NCBI RefSeq assembly: GCF_014204975.1 | Contig: NZ_JACHMM010000001.1 | Location: 4,340,001 to 4,404,000, forward strand | Direction of reading: 5' to 3' | Length of the DNA stretch: 64,000 bases | From: Jiangella mangrovi | GTDB lineage: Bacteria; Actinomycetota; Actinomycetes; Jiangellales; Jiangellaceae | Shown: piece by piece, positions 1 to 10,161 of the stretch | Numbering within the stretch: position 1 is the first letter of the stretch | Layout of the letters: each line of letters begins with the position of its first letter | Notes under the pieces: model-generated | What the model was told of the DNA's origin: nothing | The model's database searches: none | What the model saw: only the letters and a program-made list of their open reading frames with translations | Program-made: the position numbers and the translations under genes

Positions 1-887
1 CGGTCTTCGAGTGGATCGACGAGGCCGCCTCGCTGGGCGTCGAGGGCCTCGAGCTGCACACCGGCTTCCTCTGGGAGACCGGCGACGACTACGTCGCGAA
101 GGTCGGCGAGGCCATCGAGGCCGCCGGGTTCGCGATGCCGATGATGTGCGCCTCGCCCGACTTCACGAACCCCGACGCGGACGTGCGGGCGCGCGAGCTC
201 GACGACCAGGCCTGGTTCATGCGGACGACGGCGGCACTCGGCGGACCCGGCGCCACCTGCCGCGTCCTCAGCGGTCAGGCGCACCCCGGCGTCGCCGTCG
301 AGCAGGGACTGCAGTGGGCCGGCGACGCCATCCGCTCGTTGCTGCCGCTGGCCGCCGAGCTGGGCATCACGCTGGCCATCGAGAACCACTACAAGGCCAG
401 CACCTGGAAGTACCCCGAGTTCGCGCAGCGCCCCGAGGTGTTCCGAGCCCTCGTCGACGGCATCGACGACCACGTCCACTTCGGCGTCCAGTTCGACCCG
501 TCCAACGCCATCACCGCCGGCGTCGACTCCGCGGAGTTCCTGGAGACCGTCGTCGACCGCGTCGTCACCATGCAGGCGTCGGACCGCCACCTGGTCAACG
601 GTGCCACGCTCGACGCGCTCCGGCTGGCGGACGGCACCATCGGCTACTCCCCCGACCTCGCGCACGGTGTCGTCGGGCAGGGCCTCAACGACTACGACCG
701 CATCTTCGCCATCCTCACCGCGAACGGCTACGACGGCTGGATCAGCATCGAGGACGGCGTCAACGGCATGGACGAGCTGCGCGCGTCCGTCGACTTCCTC
801 AAGGCCGCCCGCGAGCGCTGGTTCGGCGGCTCGACCGTCGTCCGGGTCGAATCACACGAACGCGCGAAAGGACAGAGCACCACATGA
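1..887 (+). CDS. Sugar phosphate isomerase/epimerase, TIM barrel (5' end outside window)
   Basis: The reading frame is open from the first bases, so the start lies upstream; 294 codons are visible. The protein looks like the xylose-isomerase-like TIM-barrel family (AP endonuclease 2 fold) that interconverts keto and aldo sugars or sugar phosphates using a divalent metal. Supporting segments are the ELHTGF strand near the beginning, AIENHY about residue 128 (a typical metal-ligand Glu strand), FGVQFDPSNA about residue 163 and GWISIEDG near the C-terminus, which fit the usual Glu/Asp/His/Glu metal set. It ends in an ATGA overlap with the HUMPS-family gene, so it belongs to the same operon as the next three genes. 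The substrate cannot be told from sequence. Confidence 0.85.
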   Translation, partial: VFEWIDEAASLGVEGLELHTGFLWETGDDYVAKVGEAIEAAGFAMPMMCASPDFTNPDADVRARELDDQAWFMRTTAALGGPGATCRVLSGQAHPGVAVEQGLQWAGDAIRSLLPLAAELGITLAIENHYKASTWKYPEFAQRPEVFRALVDGIDDHVHFGVQFDPSNAITAGVDSAEFLETVVDRVVTMQASDRHLVNGATLDALRLADGTIGYSPDLAHGVVGQGLNDYDRIFAILTANGYDGWISIEDGVNGMDELRASVDFLKAARERWFGGSTVVRVESHERAKGQSTT

Positions 888-1615
888 GCAGCTCGATCCG
901 CGGCCTGCGCCGCACCGACCTCACGCACGGCATCGTGCAGGTCTCGCTCGACCTCAAGAACCTCGACGACGGCCTGCGCATGGCCGCCATCGCCGTCGAG
1001 GCCGGCGCCGACTGGCTCGAGATCGGCACCCCGCTGGTCATGGCCGAGGGCACCCGCGCGGTCAGGGCGCTGCGCAAGGAGTACCCGGACCACCCGCTGG
1101 TCGCCGACCTCAAGATCATGGACGGCGGCTACGGCGAGGCCGCCATGTTCGCCGACGCCGGGGCCGACGCCGTCGTCGTCATGGGCCGCGCGCACGACGC
1201 CACCGTCGAGCGGGTCTGCGAAGCCGGTGAGAAATTCGGGCTGCTGGTCATGGGCGACGACATGGGCGCGGACGACCGCGCCGCCGAGGGCCGCCGGCTC
1301 GAGGACCTGGGCGTCGGGATGGTGCTGCACCACATCGGGCACGACCACCGCAGCGTCAACAAGCACCTCGGGCTCTCGCCGCTCACCGACCTGCCGGCCA
1401 TCGTCGCCGCGACGACGGTGCCGGTGCAGGCGGTCGGCGGGCTGTCGATCGACCAGGCCGTGAGCTGCCCGACCATCGGCGCCGGCGTCGTCGTGTTCGG
1501 CGCGCCGCTGGCCATCGACGACGAGACCTCGTTCACCATCCCCGAGGGCGACCTGCCGCGAGTGCTCGGCGACGCGATCGCCCGCGTGCACGCGACGCCG
1601 GTCGCTGCCGTGTGA
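884..1615 (+). CDS. HUMPS-family decarboxylase/synthase (3-keto-L-gulonate-6-phosphate decarboxylase or hexulose-6-phosphate synthase type)
   Basis: The ATG lies in an ATGA overlap with the upstream isomerase and gives a 243-residue protein. The motif ADLKIMDGG (about residues 69-77) is the D-x-K-x-x-D signature of the orotidine-monophosphate-decarboxylase suprafamily, whose Asp and Lys residues hold Mg and the enediolate. The early VSLDLKNL strand, LEIGTPL, and the late VQAVGGLS and VVVFGAPL phosphate-binding strands also fit. Members either decarboxylate 3-keto-L-gulonate 6-phosphate or join formaldehyde to ribulose 5-phosphate; a few act on branched sugars. No partner hexulose isomerase (SIS domain) is visible, and two TIM-barrel isomerases flank it, so a sugar-acid or branched-sugar route is more likely than formaldehyde fixation. 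This is inference. Confidence 0.85.
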   Translation: MSSSIRGLRRTDLTHGIVQVSLDLKNLDDGLRMAAIAVEAGADWLEIGTPLVMAEGTRAVRALRKEYPDHPLVADLKIMDGGYGEAAMFADAGADAVVVMGRAHDATVERVCEAGEKFGLLVMGDDMGADDRAAEGRRLEDLGVGMVLHHIGHDHRSVNKHLGLSPLTDLPAIVAATTVPVQAVGGLSIDQAVSCPTIGAGVVVFGAPLAIDDETSFTIPEGDLPRVLGDAIARVHATPVAAV

Positions 1616-1980
1616 TGGCCTTTCTCCGGCTGCACCACGCGACGTTCACGCACCCCGTCGGCGCCGAGGACGAGGCCCGGGCCTTCTACGGCGGCGTGCT
1701 CGGCCTGACCGAGGTGCCGAAGCCGTCGACGATGAACGCGGCGGTCGGCTGCTGGTTCCGTGGTGACGGAGTGGAAGTGCACGGCCTGCCGGACCCGGAC
1801 TTCGTCGCCAACCGTCTGGGTCACCCGGCGTTCCTCGTCGACGACCTCGACGCGGTGGCCACGCGGTTGCGGGAGGCTGACGCCGTCGTCGAGATGGATG
1901 ACCGCTTCCCCGGCCACCGCCGGTTCCACAGCTACGACGTGTTCGGCAACCAGCTCGAGTTCCTCCAGGAGTCCCCATGA
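1615..1980 (+). CDS. VOC (glyoxalase/bleomycin-resistance fold) family protein
   Basis: The ATG overlaps the upstream stop as TGATG; a GTG one codon earlier is possible but unneeded. The 121 residues form two beta-alpha-beta-beta-beta modules: LHHATFTHPVG at the N-terminus (with candidate metal His residues), ARAFYGGVLGL, then GHPAFLVDDLDAVATRLREA and a terminal YDVFGNQLEFLQ with the typical metal Glu. It sits in the middle of the sugar operon and is coupled to both neighbours, so a role as isomerase, epimerase or dioxygenase on a pathway intermediate is plausible, but the reaction is unknown. Confidence 0.85.
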   Translation: MAFLRLHHATFTHPVGAEDEARAFYGGVLGLTEVPKPSTMNAAVGCWFRGDGVEVHGLPDPDFVANRLGHPAFLVDDLDAVATRLREADAVVEMDDRFPGHRRFHSYDVFGNQLEFLQESP

Positions 1981-2984
1981 CGCACCCCGTCACCCTGTTC
2001 ACCGCCCAGTGGGCCGACCTGCGGCTCGAGGAGGTCGCGAAGCTGGCCGCCGACTGGGGCTTCGACGGCCTCGAGATCGCCTGCAAGACGACGCACCTGG
2101 ACGTCGACCGGGCGCTGGAGGACGACGCGTACCTCGCGTCGCGGCGGGAGATCCTGGACCGGTACGGGCTGAAGGTGTGGGCGATCTCGAACCACGCGCA
2201 GGGCCAGCTGGTCTGCGACGACCCGCTCGACTTCCGGCACGAGAACATCGCCGGCCCGCGCACCTGGGGCGACGGCGTCGTCGAGGGCGTGCGGGCGCGG
2301 GCGGCGGAGCAGATGAAGAAGACGGCGCGCGTGGCCCGGCTGCTGGGCGTCGACACCGTCACCGGCTTCACCGGCTCGAAGATCTGGCGCTACGTCGCCA
2401 TGTACCCGCCGGTGCCTGCCGCCGTCATCGACGACGGGTACCAGGACTTCGCCGACCGCTGGAACCCGATCCTCGACGTGTTCGACGGCGAGGGCGTGCG
2501 GTTCGCGCTCGAGGTGCACCCGTCGGAGATCGCCTACGACTACTGGACGACGGTGCGCGCGCTGGACGCGATCGACCGGCGGCCGGCGTTCGGGATCAAT
2601 TGGGACCCGAGCCACATGATGTGGCAGGACATCGACCCGGTGAACTTCATCCTCGACTTCGCCGACCGCATCTACCACGTGGACTGCAAGGACACCCGGC
2701 TGCGCCCTCGCGACGGCCGAGCGGGACGGCTGGGCTCGCACCTGGCGTGGGGCAACCTGCGCCGCGGCTGGGACTTCGTGTCGGCCGGCCTGGGCGACGT
2801 CCCCTTCGACGACGCGTTCCGGGCGCTCGACTCCATCGGCTACACCGGCCCCATCTCGATCGAGTGGGAGGACTCCGGCATGGACCGGCTCGCCGGCGCC
2901 CCCGAGGCCCTGAAGCACGTCCGGTCGCTGCTCTGGGACCGTCCCCAGCGCGCCTTCGACTCCGTCTTCACCCAGAAGGACTGA
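1977..2984 (+). CDS. Sugar phosphate isomerase/epimerase, TIM barrel
   Basis: The start is an ATGA overlap with the VOC gene; the product has 335 residues. It is a xylose-isomerase-like TIM-barrel protein: LEIACKTTHLDV in strand two, WAISNHAQGQ, FALEVHPSEIAYDY (metal Glu strand), FGINWDPSHMMWQ (Asp-Pro-Ser-His), YHVDCKDT and ISIEWEDSGMD at the end supply the expected Glu, Asp, His, Glu ligands. Family members include hexulose epimerases, inosose dehydratases/isomerases and apionate-type enzymes. It is the last gene of the operon and is followed by a strong palindrome at 3025-3064. It differs clearly from the first isomerase in the operon, so the two probably act on different intermediates. 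Confidence 0.87.
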   Translation: MTHPVTLFTAQWADLRLEEVAKLAADWGFDGLEIACKTTHLDVDRALEDDAYLASRREILDRYGLKVWAISNHAQGQLVCDDPLDFRHENIAGPRTWGDGVVEGVRARAAEQMKKTARVARLLGVDTVTGFTGSKIWRYVAMYPPVPAAVIDDGYQDFADRWNPILDVFDGEGVRFALEVHPSEIAYDYWTTVRALDAIDRRPAFGINWDPSHMMWQDIDPVNFILDFADRIYHVDCKDTRLRPRDGRAGRLGSHLAWGNLRRGWDFVSAGLGDVPFDDAFRALDSIGYTGPISIEWEDSGMDRLAGAPEALKHVRSLLWDRPQRAFDSVFTQKD

Positions 2985-3024
2985 GGGCGCCGACGGCGGC
3001 TCGGTCGCCTCGGCTTGGGCATCG

Positions 3025-3064
3025 GGAGGGAGTTTCCCTCGCTAGAGCGGGGCAAACTCCCTCC
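3025..3064. repeat. Palindromic repeat, CGCT-core family, copy 1
   Basis: An 11-base arm GGAGGGAGTTT (3025-3035) is perfectly complementary to AAACTCCCTCC (3054-3064). The interior CCCTCGCTAGAGCGGGG also folds back on itself, leaving almost no loop. The centre CGCTAGAGCG and the GTTT/AAAC shoulders are shared with the elements at 10675, 47042 and 47094. It follows the last gene of the sugar operon, so a terminator role is plausible, although no T-run follows. Confidence 0.8.
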
Positions 3065-3109
3065 TGACACGTGGGCTCGAGCCCCGCGCCGGATGCCAGG
3101 ATGATCGGC

Positions 3110-3616
3110 ATGACCGAGGAACCGCAGAGCAACTCCATGGTGAGTGACGGCTCGCCGGCCAGGGCGTGGGCCGAGGCGGTCGCCGCGCTGGCCGCCGCCG
3201 ACACCTACTGGTTGTCGACGGTGCGCGCGGACGGGCGGCCGCATGTCGTGCCGATCCTGGGCGTGGTCGTCGACGGGGCGTTCCACTTCGCGGCGTGGCC
3301 CGGCAGCGTCGCCGGGCGCAACCTCGCCGCGAACCCGCGCTGTGTCGTCGCCGTCAACGCCGACGGCATCGACCTCGCCGTCGAGGGCCGTGCGGTGCCG
3401 GTGCGCGACGAGCCCGTGCTGCAGGCGGCGGCCGCGCGCTACCTCGACCAGTACGACTGGCCGGTCGAGATCCGCGACGGCGTCTTCCACGCCGACGGCG
3501 CGCCCACCGCGGGGCCGGGCCCGTTCGACGTCTATGCGCTGACGCCGTCGAAGGGATTCGGCTACGGCTCGGGCGAGGGCGAGCCCTACAACCCCACCCG
3601 GTGGCGCTTCGGCTGA
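3110..3616 (+). CDS. Pyridoxamine 5'-phosphate oxidase-like FMN/F420-binding split-barrel protein
   Basis: The protein of 168 residues has the split-barrel opening: helix ARAWAEAVAALAAADTYWLSTV, then GRPHVVPILGVVVDGAFHFAAWPGSVAGRNLAANP, which is the usual flavin-phosphate contact region, followed by CVVAVNADGIDLAVEGRAV. Such proteins bind FMN, F420 or heme and act as oxidoreductases on small molecules; in actinobacteria most are F420-linked. ATG starts at 3101 and 3110 are both possible; 3110 was chosen because an AGGATGAT element lies just upstream, as in leaderless actinobacterial promoters. It is a single gene converging tightly on aroB, four bases apart. Confidence 0.8.
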   Translation: MTEEPQSNSMVSDGSPARAWAEAVAALAAADTYWLSTVRADGRPHVVPILGVVVDGAFHFAAWPGSVAGRNLAANPRCVVAVNADGIDLAVEGRAVPVRDEPVLQAAAARYLDQYDWPVEIRDGVFHADGAPTAGPGPFDVYALTPSKGFGYGSGEGEPYNPTRWRFG

Positions 3617-3620
3617 CGCG

Positions 3621-5222
<1,602 letters not shown>

Positions 5223-5223
<1 letters not shown>

Positions 5224-6419
5224 CAGCGCACCGCCAGCCGCGGCGGGATGTTCTGCAGGTACGTCGCCAGGTTGCGGGCGGTCTCGGTGACGGAGTCGCC
5301 GCCGAACTTCTCGAGCGCCAGCTCGGCGACGACCAGCGCGACCATGGCCTCGGCCACGACGCCCGCGGCCGGGACCGCGCACACGTCGGAGCGCTGGTGG
5401 TGGGCCTTCGTGACCTCGCCCGTGGCGGTGTCGACGGTGCGCAGCGCGCGCGGGATGGTCGAGATGGGCTTCATGGCGGCCCGGACCCGCAGGGTCTCGC
5501 CGGTGGACATGCCGCCCTCGATGCCGCCCGAGTGCCCCGACGTGCGCCGCACGCCGCCGCCGTCGACCGGCACGATCTCGTCCTGTGCCTTGGAACCGCG
5601 CGTGCGGGCGAGCTCGAAGCCGTCGCCGACCTCGACGCCCTTGATGGCCTGGATGCCCATGAGGGCGCCGGCGAGGCGCGCGTCGAGCTTGCGGTCGCCG
5701 TGCACGTAACTGCCCACGCCCGGCGGCATGCCGGCGACGACGACCTCGACGACGCCGCCGAGCGTGTCGCCCTCGTCGTGCGCCGCGTCGACCTCGGCGA
5801 CCATGAGCTTGCTGGTGTCGGCGTCGAAGCAGCGCAGCGGGTCAGCGTCGAGGTAGTCGACGTCGTCGGGTCCGGGCAGTGCGGAACCGGCCGGTACCGC
5901 GACCGTCCCCAGCTCGACGGTGTGACTGACCAGCCGGATGCCGTAGGCCTGCCGCAGGAACGCCGACGCGACGGCGCCGAGCGCGACCCGGGCGGCGGTC
6001 TCGCGGGCGCTGGCCCGTTCGAGCACCGGGCGGGCCTCGTCGAACCCGTACTTCTGCATGCCCGCGAGGTCGGCGTGACCGGGGCGCGGGCGAGTGAGCG
6101 GGGCGTTTCGGGCGCTGCCCTCGAGCTCGGCAGGGTCGACCGGGTCGGCCGACATGACCTGCTCCCACTTGGGCCACTCGGTGTTGCCGACCTGGATGGC
6201 GACGGGGCTGCCGAGCGTGCGGCCGTGCCGCAGCCCCCCGACGACGGTGACCGCGTCGGCCTCGAACTTCATGCGGGCGCCGCGGCCATAGCCGAGCCGC
6301 CGCCGCGCCAACGCCGCGTCGATGTCGGCGGTCGTGACCTCGACCCCGGCCGGAAGTCCCTCGAGAACCGCGACCAGGGCAGGCCCGTGCGACTCCCCCG
6401 CTGTCAGCCATCTGAGCAT
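5223..6419 (-). CDS. aroC: Chorismate synthase
   Basis: AroC makes chorismate from 5-enolpyruvylshikimate 3-phosphate, requiring reduced FMN. The ATG at 6419 gives 398 residues starting [15 protein letters not shown], which is the canonical beginning with the catalytic His in GESHG; longer versions of the frame add unrelated residues. Other signatures are [44 protein letters not shown] and the C-terminal [19 protein letters not shown]. It is the first gene of the operon and couples to aroK by overlap. The region upstream (6420-6521) would hold its promoter, but I see no clear hexamers. Confidence 0.97.
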
Positions 6420-6521
6420 GACTCGAATTCTCCCACGCCCCGCCCGCGCGCCCGACGACTGTCCACCGTGGCACGAGTTGCGCGGCGCGACGGCCGCTCT
6501 CACCCTGGTGGAGTGGAACCA

Positions 6522-6668
6522 GTGACCGGCCCGGCCGGGCCGTACCAGGACCTGAAGTCCGCGCTCGCCGACGCCGGGCCGCACAGCGATGCGATCGCCG
6601 ACGTGCTCGACGAGATCGTCGCGGAGCGCGCCTCAGAAATGCCTCGAGAGCTGGATCTGGGTGACTGA
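6522..6668 (+). CDS. Possible 48-residue small protein before the VapB remnant
   Basis: A GTG start opens a short frame ([26 protein letters not shown] in two overlapping halves) ending LDLGD. It has an amphipathic, coding-like composition and ends eight bases inside the following antitoxin frame. I do not recognise it. It may be a real small gene coupled to the next one, or the decayed front of an antitoxin operon. The neighbouring chromosomal genes are intact. Confidence 0.35.
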   Translation: MTGPAGPYQDLKSALADAGPHSDAIADVLDEIVAERASEMPRELDLGD

Positions 6669-6879
6669 CCTCGTCGCGCGCGCCAAGGCGCTGGCGGCCA
6701 GACGAGGCCGCACTCTGACGTCGTTGATGGAGGACGCGCTACGCGCCGTTCTCGAACGTGAAGGCAATCCGGCCAAGAGATCTGCGGTTGAGCTTCCGAT
6801 CGGCAGTGGGCGGCTCCGCCCGGGCGTGTCGCTGAACGACAACGTTTCCTTGCGGGATCTGATGGACGACCTCGGGTGA
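6661..6879 (+). CDS. VapB-type antitoxin, N-terminus apparently shortened
   Basis: About 72 residues from GTG 6661. The body [20 protein letters not shown], then MEDALRAVLERE, is the ribbon-helix-helix second half of actinobacterial VapB antitoxins, and the tail VELPIGSGRLRPGVSLND with SLRDLMDD is the conserved toxin-neutralising segment. In relatives the protein begins with a MRTTVT-type beta strand that pairs in the DNA-binding dimer; here that strand is missing in frame, replaced by VT or, from an upstream ATG at 6589, by unrelated sequence. It overlaps the toxin gene by a GTGA junction. With the toxin damaged, it may be a solitary relic. Confidence 0.65.
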   Translation: MTDLVARAKALAARRGRTLTSLMEDALRAVLEREGNPAKRSAVELPIGSGRLRPGVSLNDNVSLRDLMDDLG

Positions 6880-7136
6880 TCCTCTGCGACGTCAACGTGC
6901 TCGCCTACGCCTTCGAGCAAGCGGTTCGTTCAGCCGCCAACGCCGTCCCGATCCGGCCCGGCGCCCGTCACTGGAGCATCTTCACCGACCTCCTGGACAC
7001 GACTGCAGCTTCGGGCAACGCCGTCCCGGACGCCTACCTGGCTGCGCTCGCCATCGAATCGGGGTCCGAATGGATCACGACCGGTCGAGGCTTCGCGCGC
7101 TACCCCCGTCTCAGGTGGCGCCACCCGCTCGGATGA
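6876..7136 (+). pseudogene. VapC-type PIN toxin with internal deletion
   Basis: The 86-residue frame starts MILCDVNVLAYAF, the usual first strand with the first acidic catalytic residue, but then jumps directly to NAVPIRPGARHWSIFTDLL. The C-terminal half is well preserved, with GNAVPDAYLAALAIE and SEWITTGRGFARYPRLRWRHPL. Intact members are about 130-145 residues; roughly 45-55 residues carrying the second acidic residue and substrate cleft are gone, without a frameshift. VapC proteins cleave tRNA or rRNA; this one should be inactive. It is coupled to the antitoxin frame at 6661. Confidence 0.75.
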
Positions 7137-7204
7137 TCATGGGCCGTCGACTACTGCCGTAATGCCGGTGCCGCGCGCCGGAGGGCTGGTCTAGGCTCGG
7201 CAGG

Positions 7205-8731
7205 GTGCCGCACGAGATCGATCCAGCCTTCATCGCCCTGCCGATGCGCTCGCTGGCCGACGCCGCGTTGCAGCGAGCCCGTGACCTGGGTGTCGAGCAC
7301 GCCGACTTCCGGCTCGAACGCATCCGCTCCCAGGACCTCTCCTTCCGCGACGGCAAGCTCGAGGGCAGCCGCGACGGCGAGGACGTGGGGTTCGCGGTCC
7401 GCGTCCTGCACGAGGGCACGTGGGGGTTCGCCGCCACCGTCGACCTCACGACGGACGATGCCGCGAAGGCGGCCGAGAAGGCCGTCGACCTCGCGAAGGT
7501 CTCGCGCCGGCTCAGCCCGGCCCGCACCGAGCTGGCGGACGAGCCGGTCCACCCGGACGTCACGTGGGTGTCGGCCTACGACGTGAACCCGTTCGAGGTC
7601 CCGGACACGGAGAAGATCGACCGCATGGTCGGCCACTCCGTCCGCGTCCTCGCGCAACCCGACGTCGACCACGTCACCGCTCAGCTGCAGCAGGTGCAGG
7701 AGAACAAGTTCTACGCCGACACCCACGGCACCGTCACCACGCAGCAGCGGGTCCGGCTGCACCCGGTCTTCGAGGCGCTCAAGGTCGACCCCGCCACCGG
7801 CCGGTTCGAGACCATGCGCACCCTCGCCGCCCCGGCCGGGCGCGGCTGGGAGTACGCCACGGGCGCCGACGGCGTCGTCGACTGGGGCGCGGCGCTCGAC
7901 GAGCTGGGGCCGCTGCTGGCCGAGAAGTTCGGCGCGCCGAGCGTCAAGGCGGGCCGCTACGACGTTGTCATCGACCCCACGAACCTGTGGCTGACCATCC
8001 ACGAGTCCATCGGGCACGCGACCGAGCTCGACCGCGCCCTCGGCTACGAGGCCAACTACGCGGGCACGTCGTTCGCCACGCTAGACCAGCTGTGGACGCT
8101 GCGCTACGGCTCCCCCGTCATGCACGTCACCGGCGACCGCACCACGCCGCACGGCCTGTCGACCATCGGCTACGACGACGAGGGCGTCGAGGCGCAGCGC
8201 TGGGACATCGTCAGCGGCGGCACGCTCGTCGGCTACCAGCTCGACCGCGCCATGGCCGCCGCCAACGCCAGCGCGCTCGGCACCAGCCGCTCCAACGGCT
8301 GCGCCTTCGCCGACTCCCCCGGCCACGTGCCGGTGCAGCGCATGGCCAACGTCTCGCTGCAGCCGGCCGACGGCGGCCCCTCGACCGACGAGCTGATCTC
8401 GCAGGTCGACGACGGCATCTACATCGTCGGCGACAAGTCGTGGTCCATCGACATGCAGCGCTACAACTTCCAGTTCACCGGCCAGCGGTTCTTCCGCATC
8501 CGCGGCGGCGAGCTCGACGGCCAGCTGCGCGACGTCGCGTACCAGGCCACCACCACCGACTTCTGGGGTTCCATGGCCGCCGTCGGCGGCCCGCAGACGT
8601 ACGTGCTGGGCGGGGCGTTCAACTGCGGCAAGGCCCAGCCGGGCCAGATCGCCCCCGTCTCGCACGGGGCGCCGTCGGCCCTGTTCCGCGACATCCGCAT
8701 CCTCAACACCGCCGAGGAGGGTGGCCAGTGA
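7205..8731 (+). CDS. tldD: Metalloprotease subunit TldD
   Basis: TldD forms a heterodimer with TldE/PmbA that degrades unfolded peptides and matures some RiPPs. The 508-residue length is normal. The zinc motif HESIGH (HExxxH, about residue 266) lies in LWLTIHESIGHATELDRALG, followed by the family block ANYAGTSFA. A YDDEGVEAQ segment and a C-terminal FNCGKAQPGQIAPVSHGAP block also match; the Cys-containing end is typical. The GTG start follows a TAGGCT -10-like hexamer closely (7191-7196), so the transcript may have a very short leader. It couples by GTGA to tldE. Confidence 0.94.
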   Translation: MPHEIDPAFIALPMRSLADAALQRARDLGVEHADFRLERIRSQDLSFRDGKLEGSRDGEDVGFAVRVLHEGTWGFAATVDLTTDDAAKAAEKAVDLAKVSRRLSPARTELADEPVHPDVTWVSAYDVNPFEVPDTEKIDRMVGHSVRVLAQPDVDHVTAQLQQVQENKFYADTHGTVTTQQRVRLHPVFEALKVDPATGRFETMRTLAAPAGRGWEYATGADGVVDWGAALDELGPLLAEKFGAPSVKAGRYDVVIDPTNLWLTIHESIGHATELDRALGYEANYAGTSFATLDQLWTLRYGSPVMHVTGDRTTPHGLSTIGYDDEGVEAQRWDIVSGGTLVGYQLDRAMAAANASALGTSRSNGCAFADSPGHVPVQRMANVSLQPADGGPSTDELISQVDDGIYIVGDKSWSIDMQRYNFQFTGQRFFRIRGGELDGQLRDVAYQATTTDFWGSMAAVGGPQTYVLGGAFNCGKAQPGQIAPVSHGAPSALFRDIRILNTAEEGGQ

Positions 8732-10143
8732 CGGGCACCATGACGCCGCAGGAGATCGTCGAGCGCTGCCTCGAGCTGTCGAAGGCCAGCGGCACGCTCG
8801 TGCTGGTCGACGAGTCGTCGACGGCCAACCTGCGCTGGGCGACCAACGCCCTCACCACCAACGGCGTCACCCGCGACCGGTCGGTGACGGTGATCGCGGC
8901 GGTCGACGGCGGCACCGGCACGGCGTCGGGCGTGGTCGCCCGCAGCGCCGTCACCGCCGAGGGCCTCGAGCCGCTGGTCCGCGCCGCCGAGCAGGCCGCC
9001 CGCGACAACGGCCCGGCCGAGGACGCGCAACCGCTGATCGGCGCGGGCGACAGCGGCGACGGCGGCAGCGATGCGGGCGCCGGCTGGTACGACGTGCCCG
9101 GCGAGACCTCGCCCGAGGTGTTCGGCGGCATCGCCCCGGCCCTCGGCGACGCGTTCAGCCGCGCCGACGACGAGCAGCGGCTGCTCTACGGCTACCTCGA
9201 GCACGGCGTCCGCACCACCTATCTGGGGTCGAGCACCGGGCTGCGGGCGCGGCACGAGCAGCCCACCGGCCACATCGGCATCACCGGCAAGTCCGCCGAC
9301 AAGACACGGTCGGCCTGGGTCGGGCAGTCCTCGCGCGACCTCACCGACGTCGACGTCACGGCGCTCGACGCCGAGCTGACAAAGCGGCTGGGCTGGGCGC
9401 AACGCACGGTCGAGCTGCCGGCCGGCCGCTACGACACCGTCCTGCCGCCCACCGCCGTCGCCGACCTCATGATCTACGCCTACTGGACCATGAGCGCGCG
9501 CGACGCCCAGGACGGCCGGTCCGTCTACTCCGCACCCGGCGGCACCACCCGCGTCGGCGAGCGGCTCTCGAAGCACCCGGTGTCGCTCTGGTCCGACCCG
9601 GCGGCGCCCGGCCTCGAGTGCGCGCCGACGGTGTTCGCGCACGCCTCGTCGTCGGAGTCCAGCGTCTTCGACAACGGCCTGCCCATCGCGCGGACGTCGT
9701 GGATCGAGGACGGCACGCTGCGCGCGCTGCTGCAGACCCGTCACTCGGCAGGTCTGACCGGCCTGCCGATGACGCCCGCCGTCGACAACCTCGGCCTCAC
9801 CGTCGACGGCGCCACCGGCGGCACCGAGGACTTGGCCGCCGGGGTCGAGCGCGGCCTGCTGCTCACGTGCCTCTGGTACATCCGCGCCGTCGACCCGCAG
9901 ACGCTGCTGCTCACCGGCCTCACCCGCGACGGCGTCTACCTCGTCGAGAACGGCGAGGTCACCGGCGCGGTGAACAACTACCGCTTCAACGAGAGCCCGG
10001 TGGCGCTGCTCGACCGCTTCACCGCCGCCGGCGCGACGGTGCCGACCTTCAGCCGCGAGTGGGGCGACTACTTCCCCCGGACGGCGATGCCGGCCCTGCG
10101 CGTCCCCGACTTCAACATGTCCTCGGTGTCGCAGGCCTCCTGA
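8728..10143 (+). CDS. pmbA: TldE/PmbA-like partner of TldD
   Basis: This 471-residue protein is the non-catalytic partner of the TldD-TldE protease. The GTG start is in a GTGA overlap with tldD; in-frame sequence upstream is shadow of tldD. Family features include the N-terminal IVERCLELSKASGTLVLVDE, a C-terminal block TSWIEDGTLRALLQTRHSAG, then LLLTCLWYIRAVDPQTLLLTG and a terminal TRDGVYLVENGEVTGAVNNY. No HExxxH motif is present, as expected. The pair forms a two-gene operon possibly extended to the P-loop gene 18 bases downstream. Confidence 0.92.
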   Translation: MTGTMTPQEIVERCLELSKASGTLVLVDESSTANLRWATNALTTNGVTRDRSVTVIAAVDGGTGTASGVVARSAVTAEGLEPLVRAAEQAARDNGPAEDAQPLIGAGDSGDGGSDAGAGWYDVPGETSPEVFGGIAPALGDAFSRADDEQRLLYGYLEHGVRTTYLGSSTGLRARHEQPTGHIGITGKSADKTRSAWVGQSSRDLTDVDVTALDAELTKRLGWAQRTVELPAGRYDTVLPPTAVADLMIYAYWTMSARDAQDGRSVYSAPGGTTRVGERLSKHPVSLWSDPAAPGLECAPTVFAHASSSESSVFDNGLPIARTSWIEDGTLRALLQTRHSAGLTGLPMTPAVDNLGLTVDGATGGTEDLAAGVERGLLLTCLWYIRAVDPQTLLLTGLTRDGVYLVENGEVTGAVNNYRFNESPVALLDRFTAAGATVPTFSREWGDYFPRTAMPALRVPDFNMSSVSQAS

Positions 10144-10161
10144 CGACCGGCCGCGCCGCTC

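Noticed and set aside
3071-3110. tRNA-like T-arm words near GGGCTCGAGCCCC
   Set aside because: No acceptor stem or anticodon arm can be drawn around them.
7205-10143. TldD/TldE as part of a RiPP cluster
   Set aside because: No precursor peptide or RiPP-modifying gene is nearby; this is the usual housekeeping pair.
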